This document shows positions 7,167 through 13,039 of a stretch of DNA of 38,342 nt, one piece after another. Each line of letters begins with the position of its first letter. Position 1 is the stretch's first letter. This DNA comes from an uncultured Clostridia bacterium (GTDB taxonomy: Bacteria; Bacillota; Clostridia; Peptostreptococcales; Anaerovoracaceae). Below the pieces are notes generated by a model, which was not told where the DNA came from, searched no databases, and was given only the letters and a program-made list of their open reading frames with translations. The translations under genes and the position numbers were made by a program. The stretch spans positions 1 to 38,342 of the forward strand of contig CAKQUI010000004.1 of assembly GCA_934277495.1 (NCBI GenBank). The letters run 5' to 3'.

Positions 7167-7355
7167 TCAGCTTCTTGAATCGATAACGTCTTTGTTTATC
7201 TTCTGCTGCTGCGTCAGGCTCAGGTTATCCCAGCATCTGCTGAAAACCTTGTCTGTCATGCTGATGCTGCTCTTTACCGGAGCAAGTATCTGACTGCCGT
7301 CTTCATAAGTTATGACTCTGCCGTTTTCGCCTGCAGTTTCTGATATCCTAAGCAT
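7167..7355 (-). CDS. small phage protein of unknown function
   Basis: A 62-residue soluble protein (MLRISETAGENGRVITYEDG, then VKSSISMTDKVFSRCWDNLS). ATG 7355 follows AGAGGTGAT, a good ribosome binding site. It is the first minus-strand gene left of the oppositely oriented gene at 7561, so the early transcript must cross that gene antisense to reach it unless a promoter lies in 7356-7560; I see no clear one there on this strand. Confidence 0.55.
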   Translation of the reverse strand: MLRISETAGENGRVITYEDGSQILAPVKSSISMTDKVFSRCWDNLSLTQQQKINKDVIDSRS

Positions 7356-7527
7356 TTCTCATCACCTCTTTAGATATATACTTACTGCTGTCATGTCCTA
7401 TTCCCGTACCCTCTGCCAGGCAGCCTTTTTTAATGAAACCTGCAACTGATTTGCGAACCGGGGCTGCAAGGTAATTATTATGAACGGGGAAGTGGCTGCC
7501 TGAGACAGGGCACGGTATTCAGTTTTG

Positions 7528-7536
7528 TGATATAAT
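7528..7536 (+). promoter_or_regulatory. extended -10 promoter for the 7561 gene
   Basis: TGATATAAT, a perfect extended -10 (TGn plus TATAAT), sits 25 bases before the gene, followed by an AAGGAG ribosome binding site. No good -35 is visible at the usual distance (around 7508-7513), which is acceptable for an extended -10 promoter. Confidence 0.65.
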
Positions 7537-7560
7537 CATTTTAAAAAGGAGATTTTTAAA

Positions 7561-8028
7561 ATGATAAAACTCATAATGCTGCATTCGAATGGATTAAGCT
7601 TAATGATTTCCCTTGTTGCATTGCTCGTTGCTATCTACAGTGTGGTTTACACTCATATCCTCAACCGAAGAGACTTATACATTGACGAAGTTTACATTGA
7701 TTCCGGTGAAGAATATCCGCTGATCTCTTTCTGTATCAATAACGTATCTCCTGTGTCAGTCAAAATCTGCAATGTGGTTTTCACAAACCATTCCGGAGAA
7801 GTCATTGAACCGCTGGACTATATTCCTGAACCGAAACCTTATAAAATTACTGAGTTCAATAGTCCTTTACTCCGGACCACAATGCTTGAACCTCACAACG
7901 CTCTGGAAGTCAGCTACTTTTTCAGAGATGCTGACGAAGTTGCCAATGTGACTGTATATTGCAAGGAAAGAATCCATCGCCTTCGCAGATATCGTAAATT
8001 TTCTTTAGATCCTGTGGATGTAGATTAA
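7561..8028 (+). CDS. membrane-anchored protein of unknown function, probable prophage cargo
   Basis: A 155-residue protein: an N-terminal hydrophobic segment (residues 11-32, GLSLMISLVALLVAIYSVVY) as a membrane anchor, then a probably beta-rich domain (SFCINNVSPVSVKICNVVF, ALEVSYFFRDADEVANVTVY) and a basic tail with RLRRYRKF. No family recognised. It is the only rightward gene within the leftward early operon and has its own promoter and, apparently, a terminator at 8370-8404. That layout is typical of a lysogen-expressed cargo gene (moron), for example superinfection exclusion, but that role is inference. Confidence 0.7.
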   Translation: MIKLIMLHSNGLSLMISLVALLVAIYSVVYTHILNRRDLYIDEVYIDSGEEYPLISFCINNVSPVSVKICNVVFTNHSGEVIEPLDYIPEPKPYKITEFNSPLLRTTMLEPHNALEVSYFFRDADEVANVTVYCKERIHRLRRYRKFSLDPVDVD

Positions 8029-8085
8029 TACTCCCACGCTTATCGCTATCGCACTCAGCGACGTGATTATGGTCAATATAGCCAT
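8005..8085 (-). CDS. 26-residue hydrophobic peptide
   Basis: MAILTIITSLSAIAISVGVL followed by IYIHRI, almost entirely one membrane segment. ATG 8085 has AGAGGAGGTAAAG directly upstream, among the best ribosome binding sites in the prophage. It overlaps the 3' end of the rightward gene by 24 bases, tail to tail, and follows the XRE gene by two bases. Function unknown. Confidence 0.5.
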   Translation of the reverse strand: MAILTIITSLSAIAISVGVLIYIHRI

Positions 8086-8087
8086 CT

Positions 8088-8315
8088 TTACCTCCTCTGT
8101 GTCTTGAACAATACTTGCACCGGTACGCCTGCCGCTTCAGCCAGTGCCGGCAGTTCGCAGGCTTTGATTATCCGTCTGCTGCCGAATATATCCGTCAGTT
8201 CGTGCTGGCTCAGTCCGGCACTGGCGGCGACGGTCTTCTTTTTCAGCCCGCTGTCTTCGATGCAGCGTTTCAGGTTGTCTGCAACCGGGGCGTTTGCCTC
8301 TTTGATCGAAATCAT
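8088..8315 (-). CDS. small Cro/XRE-type DNA-binding regulator
   Basis: A 75-residue helix-turn-helix protein (NLKRCIEDSGLKKKTVAASA, GLSQHELTDIFGSRR): helices 2-3 fit the Cro/C1 pattern and the C-terminus (ALAEAAGVPVQVLF) matches the usual last helix. The ATG at 8315 is eight bases from AGGAGG; an earlier GTG at 8324 is too close to it. Second regulator of the leftward operon; likely a Cro-like or Xre-like modulator of the switch. Its gene is covered in antisense by the transcript of the 7561 gene if that ends at 8404. Confidence 0.8.
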   Translation of the reverse strand: MISIKEANAPVADNLKRCIEDSGLKKKTVAASAGLSQHELTDIFGSRRIIKACELPALAEAAGVPVQVLFKTQRR

Positions 8316-8369
8316 TCTCATCACCTCCTAATAGGGAATATATTGCGGAGCTGTCAAGGGCAGGTCCGC

Positions 8370-8404
8370 ATTTTCGTGTGAACAGGATAACACGAAAATT
8401 TTTT
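8370..8404 (+). terminator. probable terminator of the rightward cargo transcript
   Basis: Perfect 10-base inverted repeat ATTTTCGTGT / ACACGAAAAT (8370-8379, 8390-8399) with a 10-base loop, followed by five T on the plus strand. On the minus strand it is followed by GCGG, so it reads as a rightward terminator. The stem is AT-rich, so an operator dyad is an alternative. Confidence 0.55.
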
Positions 8405-8406
8405 GT

Positions 8407-8634
8407 TTAGATTATATTTACGGTTTTATCGTAATCTAATGGTAAAAAAATAATATGTTCATATGGGACACCATAAACATTTTCTATTTTCCGTAATATT
8501 GGTATGTCTGGATAGCTTTTTCCTCTTTCGTAATTACCCAAAGTATCCACGCTTATTCCGATCAATTTAGCAGCCTCAGTTTGTTTGTAACCTTTTCGCT
8601 CCCTGATTTCTTTAAGCGTAAGTCCACCTGCCAT
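8407..8634 (-). CDS. Cro/XRE-type DNA-binding regulator
   Basis: A 75-residue XRE protein: LTLKEIRERKGYKQTEAAKL, IGISVDTLGNYERGKSYPDI, VYGVPYEHIIF is a textbook Cro/C1 helix-turn-helix with the NYERGKS recognition-helix end. ATG 8634 follows AGGAGG. It lies downstream of the leftward promoter at 9018-9046, in the position of cro in lambda-like switches. A TTACG-N7-CGTAA operator copy lies inside its last codons (8418-8434). Confidence 0.88.
   Translation of the reverse strand: MAGGLTLKEIRERKGYKQTEAAKLIGISVDTLGNYERGKSYPDIPILRKIENVYGVPYEHIIFLPLDYDKTVNII
8418..8434. promoter_or_regulatory. repressor operator copy inside the cro-like gene
   Basis: TTACGGTTTTATCGTAA, a TTACG-N7-CGTAA dyad of the same form as the operators at 9024-9101, located in the last codons of the regulator gene. 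It may be a distal auxiliary operator for looping or an operator of an internal promoter, or a chance match in coding sequence. Confidence 0.5.
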
Positions 8635-8655
8635 GTGATCACCTCCTATTTTTTA

Positions 8656-8690
8656 ATATTTCCCCGTCAAGCCGATAGGTCAGCTGCGAT
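8656..8690 (-). promoter_or_regulatory. duplicated leader element, copy before the cro-like gene
   Basis: On the minus strand this holds AGCTGACCTATCGGCTTGAC plus GG, one base, then GAAATAT, identical apart from three bases to the plus-strand element at 9373-9407. In RNA, AGCUGA-CCUA-UCGGCU folds into a 6-bp hairpin with a 4-base loop. It lies just before the ribosome binding site of the 8634 regulator gene. Confidence 0.75.
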
Positions 8691-8692
8691 TA

Positions 8693-8776
8693 CTATTTCT
8701 TAATGAGCTTGATAACGCATACCAGCGTTATTACAGAGCACACCATGCTTATTACGCTCAATACAGTGTTTAACAT
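8693..8776 (-). CDS. 27-residue hydrophobic peptide
   Basis: MLNTVLSVISMVCSVITLVC followed by VIKLIKK, a single membrane segment with a basic end. ATG 8776 has AAGGAGGTAAGAT upstream. It lies between the first gene of the leftward transcript and the cro-like regulator. Its shape resembles type I toxin peptides and small phage membrane peptides; which, if any, is unknown. Confidence 0.5.
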   Translation of the reverse strand: MLNTVLSVISMVCSVITLVCVIKLIKK

Positions 8777-8850
8777 ATCTTACCTCCTTGTCTTCAATAC
8801 AACTATTATATATTGACAGTGAGCCTCAGAAAAGATATTATTTAACCATC

Positions 8851-8868
8851 GGGGAGGTTTCCCTCCCC
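8851..8868 (-). terminator. GC-rich hairpin in the leftward early transcript
   Basis: GGGGAGG-GAAA-CCTCCCC on the minus strand, a perfect 7-bp stem with a GAAA tetraloop. There is no strong T-run after it, so it may be a weak terminator, a processing site or an RNA-stabilising hairpin just after the 38-residue gene. Confidence 0.4.
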
Positions 8869-8874
8869 TTGTCT

Positions 8875-8991
8875 CTACTTTACCAGCTGGCTGATCAACT
8901 GGATCAGTGCTGTGATAAGAGAGATTATTGTGGTTGCAAGAGCGAGCTTTGCGGTTCGCTCTTCGCTTTTTTTGTTTCTCTTCTTACTCAT
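8875..8991 (-). CDS. 38-residue membrane peptide, first gene of the leftward early transcript
   Basis: A basic N-terminus (MSKKRNKKSEERTAK) followed by a hydrophobic helix (LALATTIISLITALIQLISQ). ATG 8991 is eight bases after GGGAGG and the promoter at 9018-9046 lies directly upstream, so this is the first product made when repression is lifted. Function unknown. Confidence 0.6.
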   Translation of the reverse strand: MSKKRNKKSEERTAKLALATTIISLITALIQLISQLVK

Positions 8992-9017
8992 CTGCTTTAC
9001 CTCCCTTCGATGATATT

Positions 9018-9046
9018 ATTATATTACGTTTTAATCGTAATGTCAA
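9018..9046 (-). promoter_or_regulatory. leftward early promoter with operator filling the spacer
   Basis: On the minus strand: TTGACA (9046-9041), exactly 17 bases, TATAAT (9023-9018), both hexamers perfect. The 17-base spacer TTACGATTAAAACGTAA (9024-9040) is itself a perfect TTACG/CGTAA dyad. A repressor bound there would lie between the hexamers and exclude RNA polymerase. It drives the regulators and the replication operon. Confidence 0.93.
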
Positions 9047-9060
9047 CGGTTTTTTCGTAT
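9044..9060. promoter_or_regulatory. middle operator of the switch
   Basis: CAACGGTTTTTTCGTAT matches the TTACG-N7-CGTAA dyad in ACG and CGTA, with weakened outer bases. It overlaps the -35 of the leftward promoter. Its imperfect match suggests lower affinity than its neighbours. Confidence 0.65.
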
Positions 9061-9075
9061 TTTATTAAATACATC

Positions 9076-9104
9076 TTGATTTTTTTACGATTAAAACATA
9101 TACT
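9076..9104 (+). promoter_or_regulatory. rightward promoter of the repressor transcript with operator in the spacer
   Basis: TTGATT (9076-9081), 17 bases, TATACT (9099-9104); a second TATAAT overlaps at 9104-9109. The operator dyad TTACGATTAAAACATAT (9085-9101) occupies the spacer, so the repressor probably also controls its own transcript. It leads into the 9147 and 9426 genes. Confidence 0.75.
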
Positions 9105-9146
9105 ATAATAAAAGCTCTTAAAATATAAATCAATAAGGAGGAAATC

Positions 9147-9329
9147 ATGAGAAGGATAAGAAACTGGCTGATGTTCATGATGTGCATAAGCTTTGTGATT
9201 GCTGTATCTTTTGACTGGAATATGTTCTGCAAAGTCGAGGTTGTGATCAATGCACTGGCATTGCTGGCATGTATAACAGTTGATCTGTTCAGGAGAAAGC
9301 AAAATATAGCAGGACGGCAATCTCAATAA
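9147..9329 (+). CDS. small membrane protein ahead of the repressor gene
   Basis: A 60-residue protein with two hydrophobic stretches (WLMFMMCISFVIAVSF and VVINALALLACITVDLF) and basic ends, likely two membrane passes. ATG 9147 follows AAGGAGG. It is first on the repressor transcript, so it should be made in the lysogen. Superinfection exclusion or a signal for induction are possible roles, neither shown. Confidence 0.65.
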   Translation: MRRIRNWLMFMMCISFVIAVSFDWNMFCKVEVVINALALLACITVDLFRRKQNIAGRQSQ

Positions 9330-9372
9330 TTACGATCTTAGTCATAATATAGTTTTAAAAAAAATGCAATCA

Positions 9373-9407
9373 ATCAGAGCTGACCTATCGGCTTGACGGA
9401 GAAATAT
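9373..9407 (+). promoter_or_regulatory. duplicated leader element, copy before the repressor gene
   Basis: AGCTGACCTATCGGCTTGAC at 9378-9397 within an ATC-N2-...-GAAATAT context, repeated in inverted orientation at 8656-8690. Each copy lies in the 5' leader of one regulator gene, in the same sense relative to that gene. The transcript can form the hairpin AGCUGA-CCUA-UCGGCU. Confidence 0.75.
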
Positions 9408-9425
9408 GGATATGGAGAAAAGTTT

Positions 9426-10082
9426 ATGAGTAACCTCGGAAATAAAGCCATTATGGCTAAGAATATTCAATATTACATGGATCTGCACAATAAAACACGT
9501 AACGAGATGTGCGATGCCTTGGGTGTTAAATACACAACATTTACAGATTGGGTCAAGGGGAATTCGTATCCTCGCATAGATAAAATCGAATTAATGGCAA
9601 ACTATTTTAAAATAAGTAAAGCCGATCTCGTTGAAGAGCATGCAGAAACGCCAGTCAATGACACCAAAACCTTCGACAACATTTTCCCTATATCAGTAAA
9701 GAAATTTCCTCTCCTGGGCGAGATATCGTGCGGTGAGCCTATATTTGCCAACGAAGACCGGGAGAGCTATGTCCTTGCCGGTACGGATATCGACGCTGAT
9801 TTCTGCCTGAAAGCAAAAGGCGACAGCATGATCGGGGCGAGAATCTTTGATGGTGATATTGTTTTCATAAAGAAAACCGACACTGTCAACGACGGTGAAG
9901 TCGCTGCCGTTATAATAGATGATGAAGTGCTGCTGAAAAGATTCTATTACTTCCGTAATGAAAATCTCCTGACACTGCAGTCAGAAAACCCGAAATACCC
10001 ACCGAAGAGCTACACAGGCGAACAGCTCGACCACATCAGAGTGCTGGGCAAAGCCGTGGCGTTTCAGAGTGATATTATATAG
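9426..10082 (+). CDS. phage repressor, XRE DNA-binding domain plus S24 self-cleaving domain
   Basis: A 218-residue CI/LexA-like repressor. Residues 1-70 hold an XRE helix-turn-helix (NKTRNEMCDALGVKYTTFTD, WVKGNSYPRIDKIE). Residues 95-218 are the S24 peptidase domain: likely cleavage site Cys-Gly in LLGEISCGEP, catalytic serine in KGDSMIGARIFDGD, catalytic lysine in EVLLKRFYY. DNA damage would trigger RecA-assisted self-cleavage and derepress the leftward promoter. The ATG at 9426 follows TATGGAGAAAAG; the longer upstream frame overlaps the leader element and is not used. It probably binds the TTACG-N7-CGTAA sites. Confidence 0.92.
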   Translation: MSNLGNKAIMAKNIQYYMDLHNKTRNEMCDALGVKYTTFTDWVKGNSYPRIDKIELMANYFKISKADLVEEHAETPVNDTKTFDNIFPISVKKFPLLGEISCGEPIFANEDRESYVLAGTDIDADFCLKAKGDSMIGARIFDGDIVFIKKTDTVNDGEVAAVIIDDEVLLKRFYYFRNENLLTLQSENPKYPPKSYTGEQLDHIRVLGKAVAFQSDII

Positions 10083-10276
10083 TATGAAGCGAACGGGACT
10101 GAAAGCAAGACTCGGCTTGTAGGATTTGAGGAGAATCTTATTGATATTAAGATTCGCTTGACCGCAAATTAGTACGTAAAATTTGACAAAATACAAAAAA
10201 ACATTGTAAAAAAACAAATAAAATTTTATAAAACGTGCTTTAACTTACGAAAATAGCAAAAAAGTACAAAAGAATA
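10083..10276 (+). other. AT-rich intergenic stretch without a gene
   Basis: No convincing gene. It contains an 8-base inverted repeat GAATCTTA / TAAGATTC (10133-10155) with a 7-base loop, possibly part of the repressor transcript's end though without a T-run, and a long A/T-rich tract up to the promoter at 10277. Confidence 0.5.
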
Positions 10277-10305
10277 TTGACAGCCAATTATGCATATGCT
10301 ACTAT
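10277..10305 (+). promoter_or_regulatory. promoter of the structured RNA and DUF3800 gene
   Basis: TTGACA (10277-10282), 17-base spacer, TACTAT (10300-10305). The -35 is perfect. The expected start is about 10312, leaving a leader of roughly 137 bases before the DUF3800 start codon. Confidence 0.85.
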
Positions 10306-10311
10306 AAGGAT

Positions 10312-10424
10312 GTCAACAGTAAGTCTTGTGTTTGTGCCGTTGTCCAGGTAAGGGTTATGTGTTAGCCTCACGCACAAGCAATTGACTCCGAAATTATGCA
10401 GGCTGTCAACAGCCTGCTTTTTTT
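10312..10424 (+). ncRNA. structured leader RNA upstream of DUF3800 (candidate DUF3800-type motif)
   Basis: About 113 nt between the promoter and a perfect terminator. Visible pairings: GUCAA (10312-10316) with UUGAC (10382-10386); CUUGUGU with GCACAAG as an inner stem; a hairpin GGUUA-UGUGU-UAGCC. The 9-base string TGTCAACAG occurs both at the 5' end and in the terminator hairpin, which could allow alternative pairing. Candidate structured RNAs upstream of DUF3800 genes have been described by comparative genomics (Weinberg and co-workers, 2017); which class this is, if any, needs a covariance-model search. It could be an attenuator or a separate small RNA partner of the protein. Confidence 0.65.
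10398..10424 (+). terminator. intrinsic terminator between leader RNA and DUF3800
   Basis: GCAGGCTG-TCAA-CAGCCTGC, a perfect 8-bp stem with a 4-base loop, followed by seven T. It lies between the promoter and the coding region, so most transcripts should end here unless the upstream RNA interferes. Confidence 0.92.
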
Positions 10425-10448
10425 ATACATACGAAAGGAATACGAAAC

Positions 10449-11144
10449 TTGGAACATATCTATATCGATGAATCTGGCAGCATGACAATAAACTACTGCG
10501 AAATACATCCTTATTTTGTAATCGCAATGGTCAGGACAAAAGACGCTACAAAACTTAAGAAAGTTTTTAAACGTTTTGTATCAAAACATCTGCACGACCT
10601 TAAAGACGCCGACTCAAAAGGCAGTATGTTCGATGGTGACAAATTCAAAGAACTTAAAGGTAACTGCTTCACGCCAAAACTTAAGCGGGAATTCGTGAAA
10701 TACTTCTGCCGCAATGAACACTTTGAACTATTCTATATAATTGCAGACAACCGTAAAGTGGCGCAAAACAATGACGGCAAACTTTATAAAAACACTGCCC
10801 GTGCATTCAATTACCTCATACGTCTTTCGTTGGAGTACTATATAAAAAACGGCTATCTATGCAATGATAACCTGTATCTGCAATTAGATGAAAGAAATGA
10901 GAAGACAGAAGCGAAACATTTTCTTGAAAACTATTTGAACACAGAGCTTGGATGCAATCATATCCTTTCCGGTGACTGCACAGTATCATACTTTGATTCA
11001 GGCAATAATCACATTATCCAAATTGCTGATGTATTTGCAAATCTGATGTATTCAGAACTCAAAACAAATGCATACACAGAAGAATTTGATTTTATGGAAA
11101 AAGAAAAATACATAAAGCACATTTTCAGATTCCCGCTTGCCTAA
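10449..11144 (+). CDS. DUF3800 domain protein
   Basis: A 231-residue protein of the DUF3800 family, which has a predicted RNase H-like fold and unknown function. Hallmarks: HIYIDESGSM at the N-terminus (acidic D-E pair), FDGDKFKELKG in the middle, a helical central part (ARAFNYLIRLSLEYYI), QLDERNEKTE, and IIQIADVFANLMYSELK near the C-terminus with the expected aspartate. The start is TTG at 10449, preceded by AAAGGAA nine bases upstream. Its own promoter, RNA leader and terminator precede it, and it sits between repressor and integrase genes, a common place for phage defence or regulatory cargo. A nuclease acting with the RNA is a hypothesis. Confidence 0.85.
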   Translation: MEHIYIDESGSMTINYCEIHPYFVIAMVRTKDATKLKKVFKRFVSKHLHDLKDADSKGSMFDGDKFKELKGNCFTPKLKREFVKYFCRNEHFELFYIIADNRKVAQNNDGKLYKNTARAFNYLIRLSLEYYIKNGYLCNDNLYLQLDERNEKTEAKHFLENYLNTELGCNHILSGDCTVSYFDSGNNHIIQIADVFANLMYSELKTNAYTEEFDFMEKEKYIKHIFRFPLA

Positions 11145-11180
11145 GCAATCACAAACATTCAATAGCTTTTTAAATTTGTG

Positions 11181-11210
11181 AAAAACAAAACCTCCCGCTG
11201 ACGCAGGAGG
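11181..11210 (-). terminator. intrinsic terminator facing leftward transcription
   Basis: On the minus strand CCTCCTGC-GTCA-GCGGGAGG (8-bp stem, one G·U) followed by TTTTGTTTTT. No leftward gene precedes it inside the prophage; it would stop transcripts arriving from the host side (13-14 kb) across the integrase gene. Confidence 0.75.
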
Positions 11211-11286
11211 CAATGCTGAAGTCGCATATGATGCAACCCCGATTCGCACTCAGATTGTATCATATCCGGCTCGGAATTGCAATCCC

Positions 11287-11302
11287 GGGTATTTTTATAC
11301 CC
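11287..11302. repeat. palindrome before the integrase gene
   Basis: GGGTAT-TTTT-ATACCC, a perfect 6-bp hairpin, with outer TTGCA/TGCAA flanks, 33 bases before the integrase start. Could be a weak terminator or a binding site controlling integrase expression. Confidence 0.4.
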
Positions 11303-11335
11303 TGATGCAAGTATATTTTTACAGGAGATGATACA

Positions 11336-12892
11336 ATGAGACACATACGACATTTTGAAGAGACAGACAATATGCGCTGTTATATTTACCTGCGCAAATC
11401 AAGGAAAGATGAGAAGTATATCGACGAGCCTATGGAGGTGACACTTGAAAAGCACAAAAACACGCTTCTGGACGTCGCAAAGAACCTTGGTATAATAATA
11501 GTCAGGATATACAAGGAAGTCGTCTCAGGCGATACGATAGCCGCCCGTCCGCAGATGCTGGACATGATATCCGCCATAGAAAACGACACCGACAACATCG
11601 ACGGCATACTGGTCATGGATATCGACAGGCTCGGACGTGGCAACATGAGAGATCAGGGATTCCTGCTGGAGCTTCTGAAATGGCACAGCATCAGGATAGT
11701 TACGCCGGATCACATACTGGATCTCAACGACGAATACGATGAAGACAGCTTTGAAGACGATGCTCATTTTGCCAGAAGAGAGCTGAAACGTATCAAAAGA
11801 CGTATGCAGCGTGGCAGGATCGCATCACTTGAAGCAGGGCTGTGGATATGGCCGGTGAGGCCCTACGGATACGACCTGAACAAGCGTATCCTGACGCCGA
11901 ACCCGGCGGAGGCTGAAGTTGTCCGCAAGATGTTCGACCTCTACGTCAACCATAACTGCGGTGCCGGAAAGCTTGCGAATTATCTCGAGGAACATCATAT
12001 CCCTCGCTCTGATGGCTCGATGCAGTGGGAGCGTACGACTGTCACACGTATGCTGCAGAATCCGGTCTATATCGGCAAGATCGCAAAAGACAAGCGTATC
12101 TATAAAAACAAGGACGGCAGGCGTGTCAGCTCGAAACTGAAACCGCCTGAAGAATGGACCATCTTCGAGGGACGTCACGAAGGCATCGTTGACGAAGATA
12201 TATTCTACCAGGCGAGGCAGAAAGCGAAGGAACGGTATCAGCCCCACGTACATATCAACAAGTCGGTTTCGAACCCTCTTGCCTTTTTCCTCAAATGCAG
12301 CGTCTGCGGCAAGACCATGCGTCAGCGTACAAAATCTGACAAGCCCAACTCCTTGAGGTGCTACTGCGGTCAGACTGCTTCCGCATATGTACATGTAGTC
12401 GAAAGCAAGCTCCTTGAAATGCTGATCGATTATCTGGGCGAAGCAGAAGTGAAATACTCTCAGGAGAAAACAGAAGACATGCTGCAGCAGGAACGCTCCA
12501 TAATGAAAGCTGCGCTCGATACAGCAGAGAAGGAACTTTCCGACCTGCGCTCCCAGAGAGAACGCCAGTATGAAATGCTTGAGAAAGGCATATACGATGA
12601 GAAGACTTTTCTTGCCAGGAGTGAATCCATACGCAGCCTCATCATCGAGGCAGAGGACAACGTGAGGAAATGTGAAGCAAACCTCGAAGCTGTCGACAGC
12701 AGCGTGGAGATCACAAAAATGCTGCTGCCCAAAGTGCGCAATGCAAAAGAGGTGCTGCTCCATGCGTATCCGCAGTTTTCTCCGGAAGATAAAAACGCCT
12801 TTCTCCAGACCCTCGTAGAACGTGTTGTCTACGAGAAGAAAAAAGGCGCCAAACCCACTGATTTCAAGCTTTTCATCACTCCGAAACTATAG
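11336..12892 (+). CDS. large serine recombinase (prophage integrase)
   Basis: A 518-residue site-specific recombinase. Residues 12-165 are the resolvase catalytic domain with the nucleophile serine in YLRKSRKDE, VSGDTIAARPQ and DIDRLGRGN; residues 180-300 the Recombinase domain (RPYGYDLNKRILTPNPAEAE, MLQNPVYIG); about 320-345 a zinc ribbon (CSVCGKTMRQR...CYCG); residues 385-460 a coiled coil typical of integrases that use a directionality factor. AGGAG precedes ATG 11336. It lies against the attachment junction at about 12,915-12,940 and presumably inserted the prophage into the hydrolase gene there. Confidence 0.95.
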   Translation: MRHIRHFEETDNMRCYIYLRKSRKDEKYIDEPMEVTLEKHKNTLLDVAKNLGIIIVRIYKEVVSGDTIAARPQMLDMISAIENDTDNIDGILVMDIDRLGRGNMRDQGFLLELLKWHSIRIVTPDHILDLNDEYDEDSFEDDAHFARRELKRIKRRMQRGRIASLEAGLWIWPVRPYGYDLNKRILTPNPAEAEVVRKMFDLYVNHNCGAGKLANYLEEHHIPRSDGSMQWERTTVTRMLQNPVYIGKIAKDKRIYKNKDGRRVSSKLKPPEEWTIFEGRHEGIVDEDIFYQARQKAKERYQPHVHINKSVSNPLAFFLKCSVCGKTMRQRTKSDKPNSLRCYCGQTASAYVHVVESKLLEMLIDYLGEAEVKYSQEKTEDMLQQERSIMKAALDTAEKELSDLRSQRERQYEMLEKGIYDEKTFLARSESIRSLIIEAEDNVRKCEANLEAVDSSVEITKMLLPKVRNAKEVLLHAYPQFSPEDKNAFLQTLVERVVYEKKKGAKPTDFKLFITPKL

Positions 12893-12909
12893 CGGTTTTT
12901 CTGTCGGCA

Positions 12910-12990
12910 TCATGACGGATACGTTCCCGTATCCCCTTCGCCGCCGGCTTCGCACTGGATGAGCCTTGCGAAAAGTTCTCTTGTGTCCAT
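12910..12990 (-). pseudogene. 5' fragment of a SleB/CwlJ-type cell wall hydrolase gene, cut by the prophage
   Basis: From ATG 12990 (GGTGG upstream) the minus strand reads MDTRELFARLIQCEAGGEGD, then TG, after which homologs continue with about 120 more residues but here TYPS and a stop follow. RLI-x-CEAGGEG is the start of the SleB/CwlJ (Hydrolase_2) domain, where the glutamate is catalytic. In spore formers this family degrades spore cortex during germination. Only 22-23 native codons remain; the rest should lie at the far left end of the prophage. It is 50 bases after a GerA-family gene, in the same direction. Confidence 0.75.
12915..12940. other. prophage/chromosome attachment junction
   Basis: Hydrolase coding similarity stops around 12,925-12,935. 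The junction contains the palindrome GGATACG-TTCC-CGTATCC (12917-12934). The exact crossover dinucleotide cannot be read without the other end of the prophage. Confidence 0.65.
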
Positions 12991-13039
12991 TGCTTTTTCC
13001 ACCTTTCAAAATTACTGCTACGATACTATATGACCGGGG

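Noticed and set aside
7421..7501. AGGCAGCC/GGCTGCCT inverted repeat before the cargo gene
   Set aside because: The arms are about 65 bases apart, with no conserved loop or T-run tied to them; possibly chance.
8329..8357. promoter before the 8315 regulator gene (TTGACA at 8357-8352 on the minus strand)
   Set aside because: The -35 is perfect but nothing resembling a -10 lies at 16-18 bases; that distance falls on the ribosome binding site.
11825..12763. 312-residue minus-strand open frame in the integrase gene
   Set aside because: Complement shadow of the serine recombinase; no start site and no recognisable domain.
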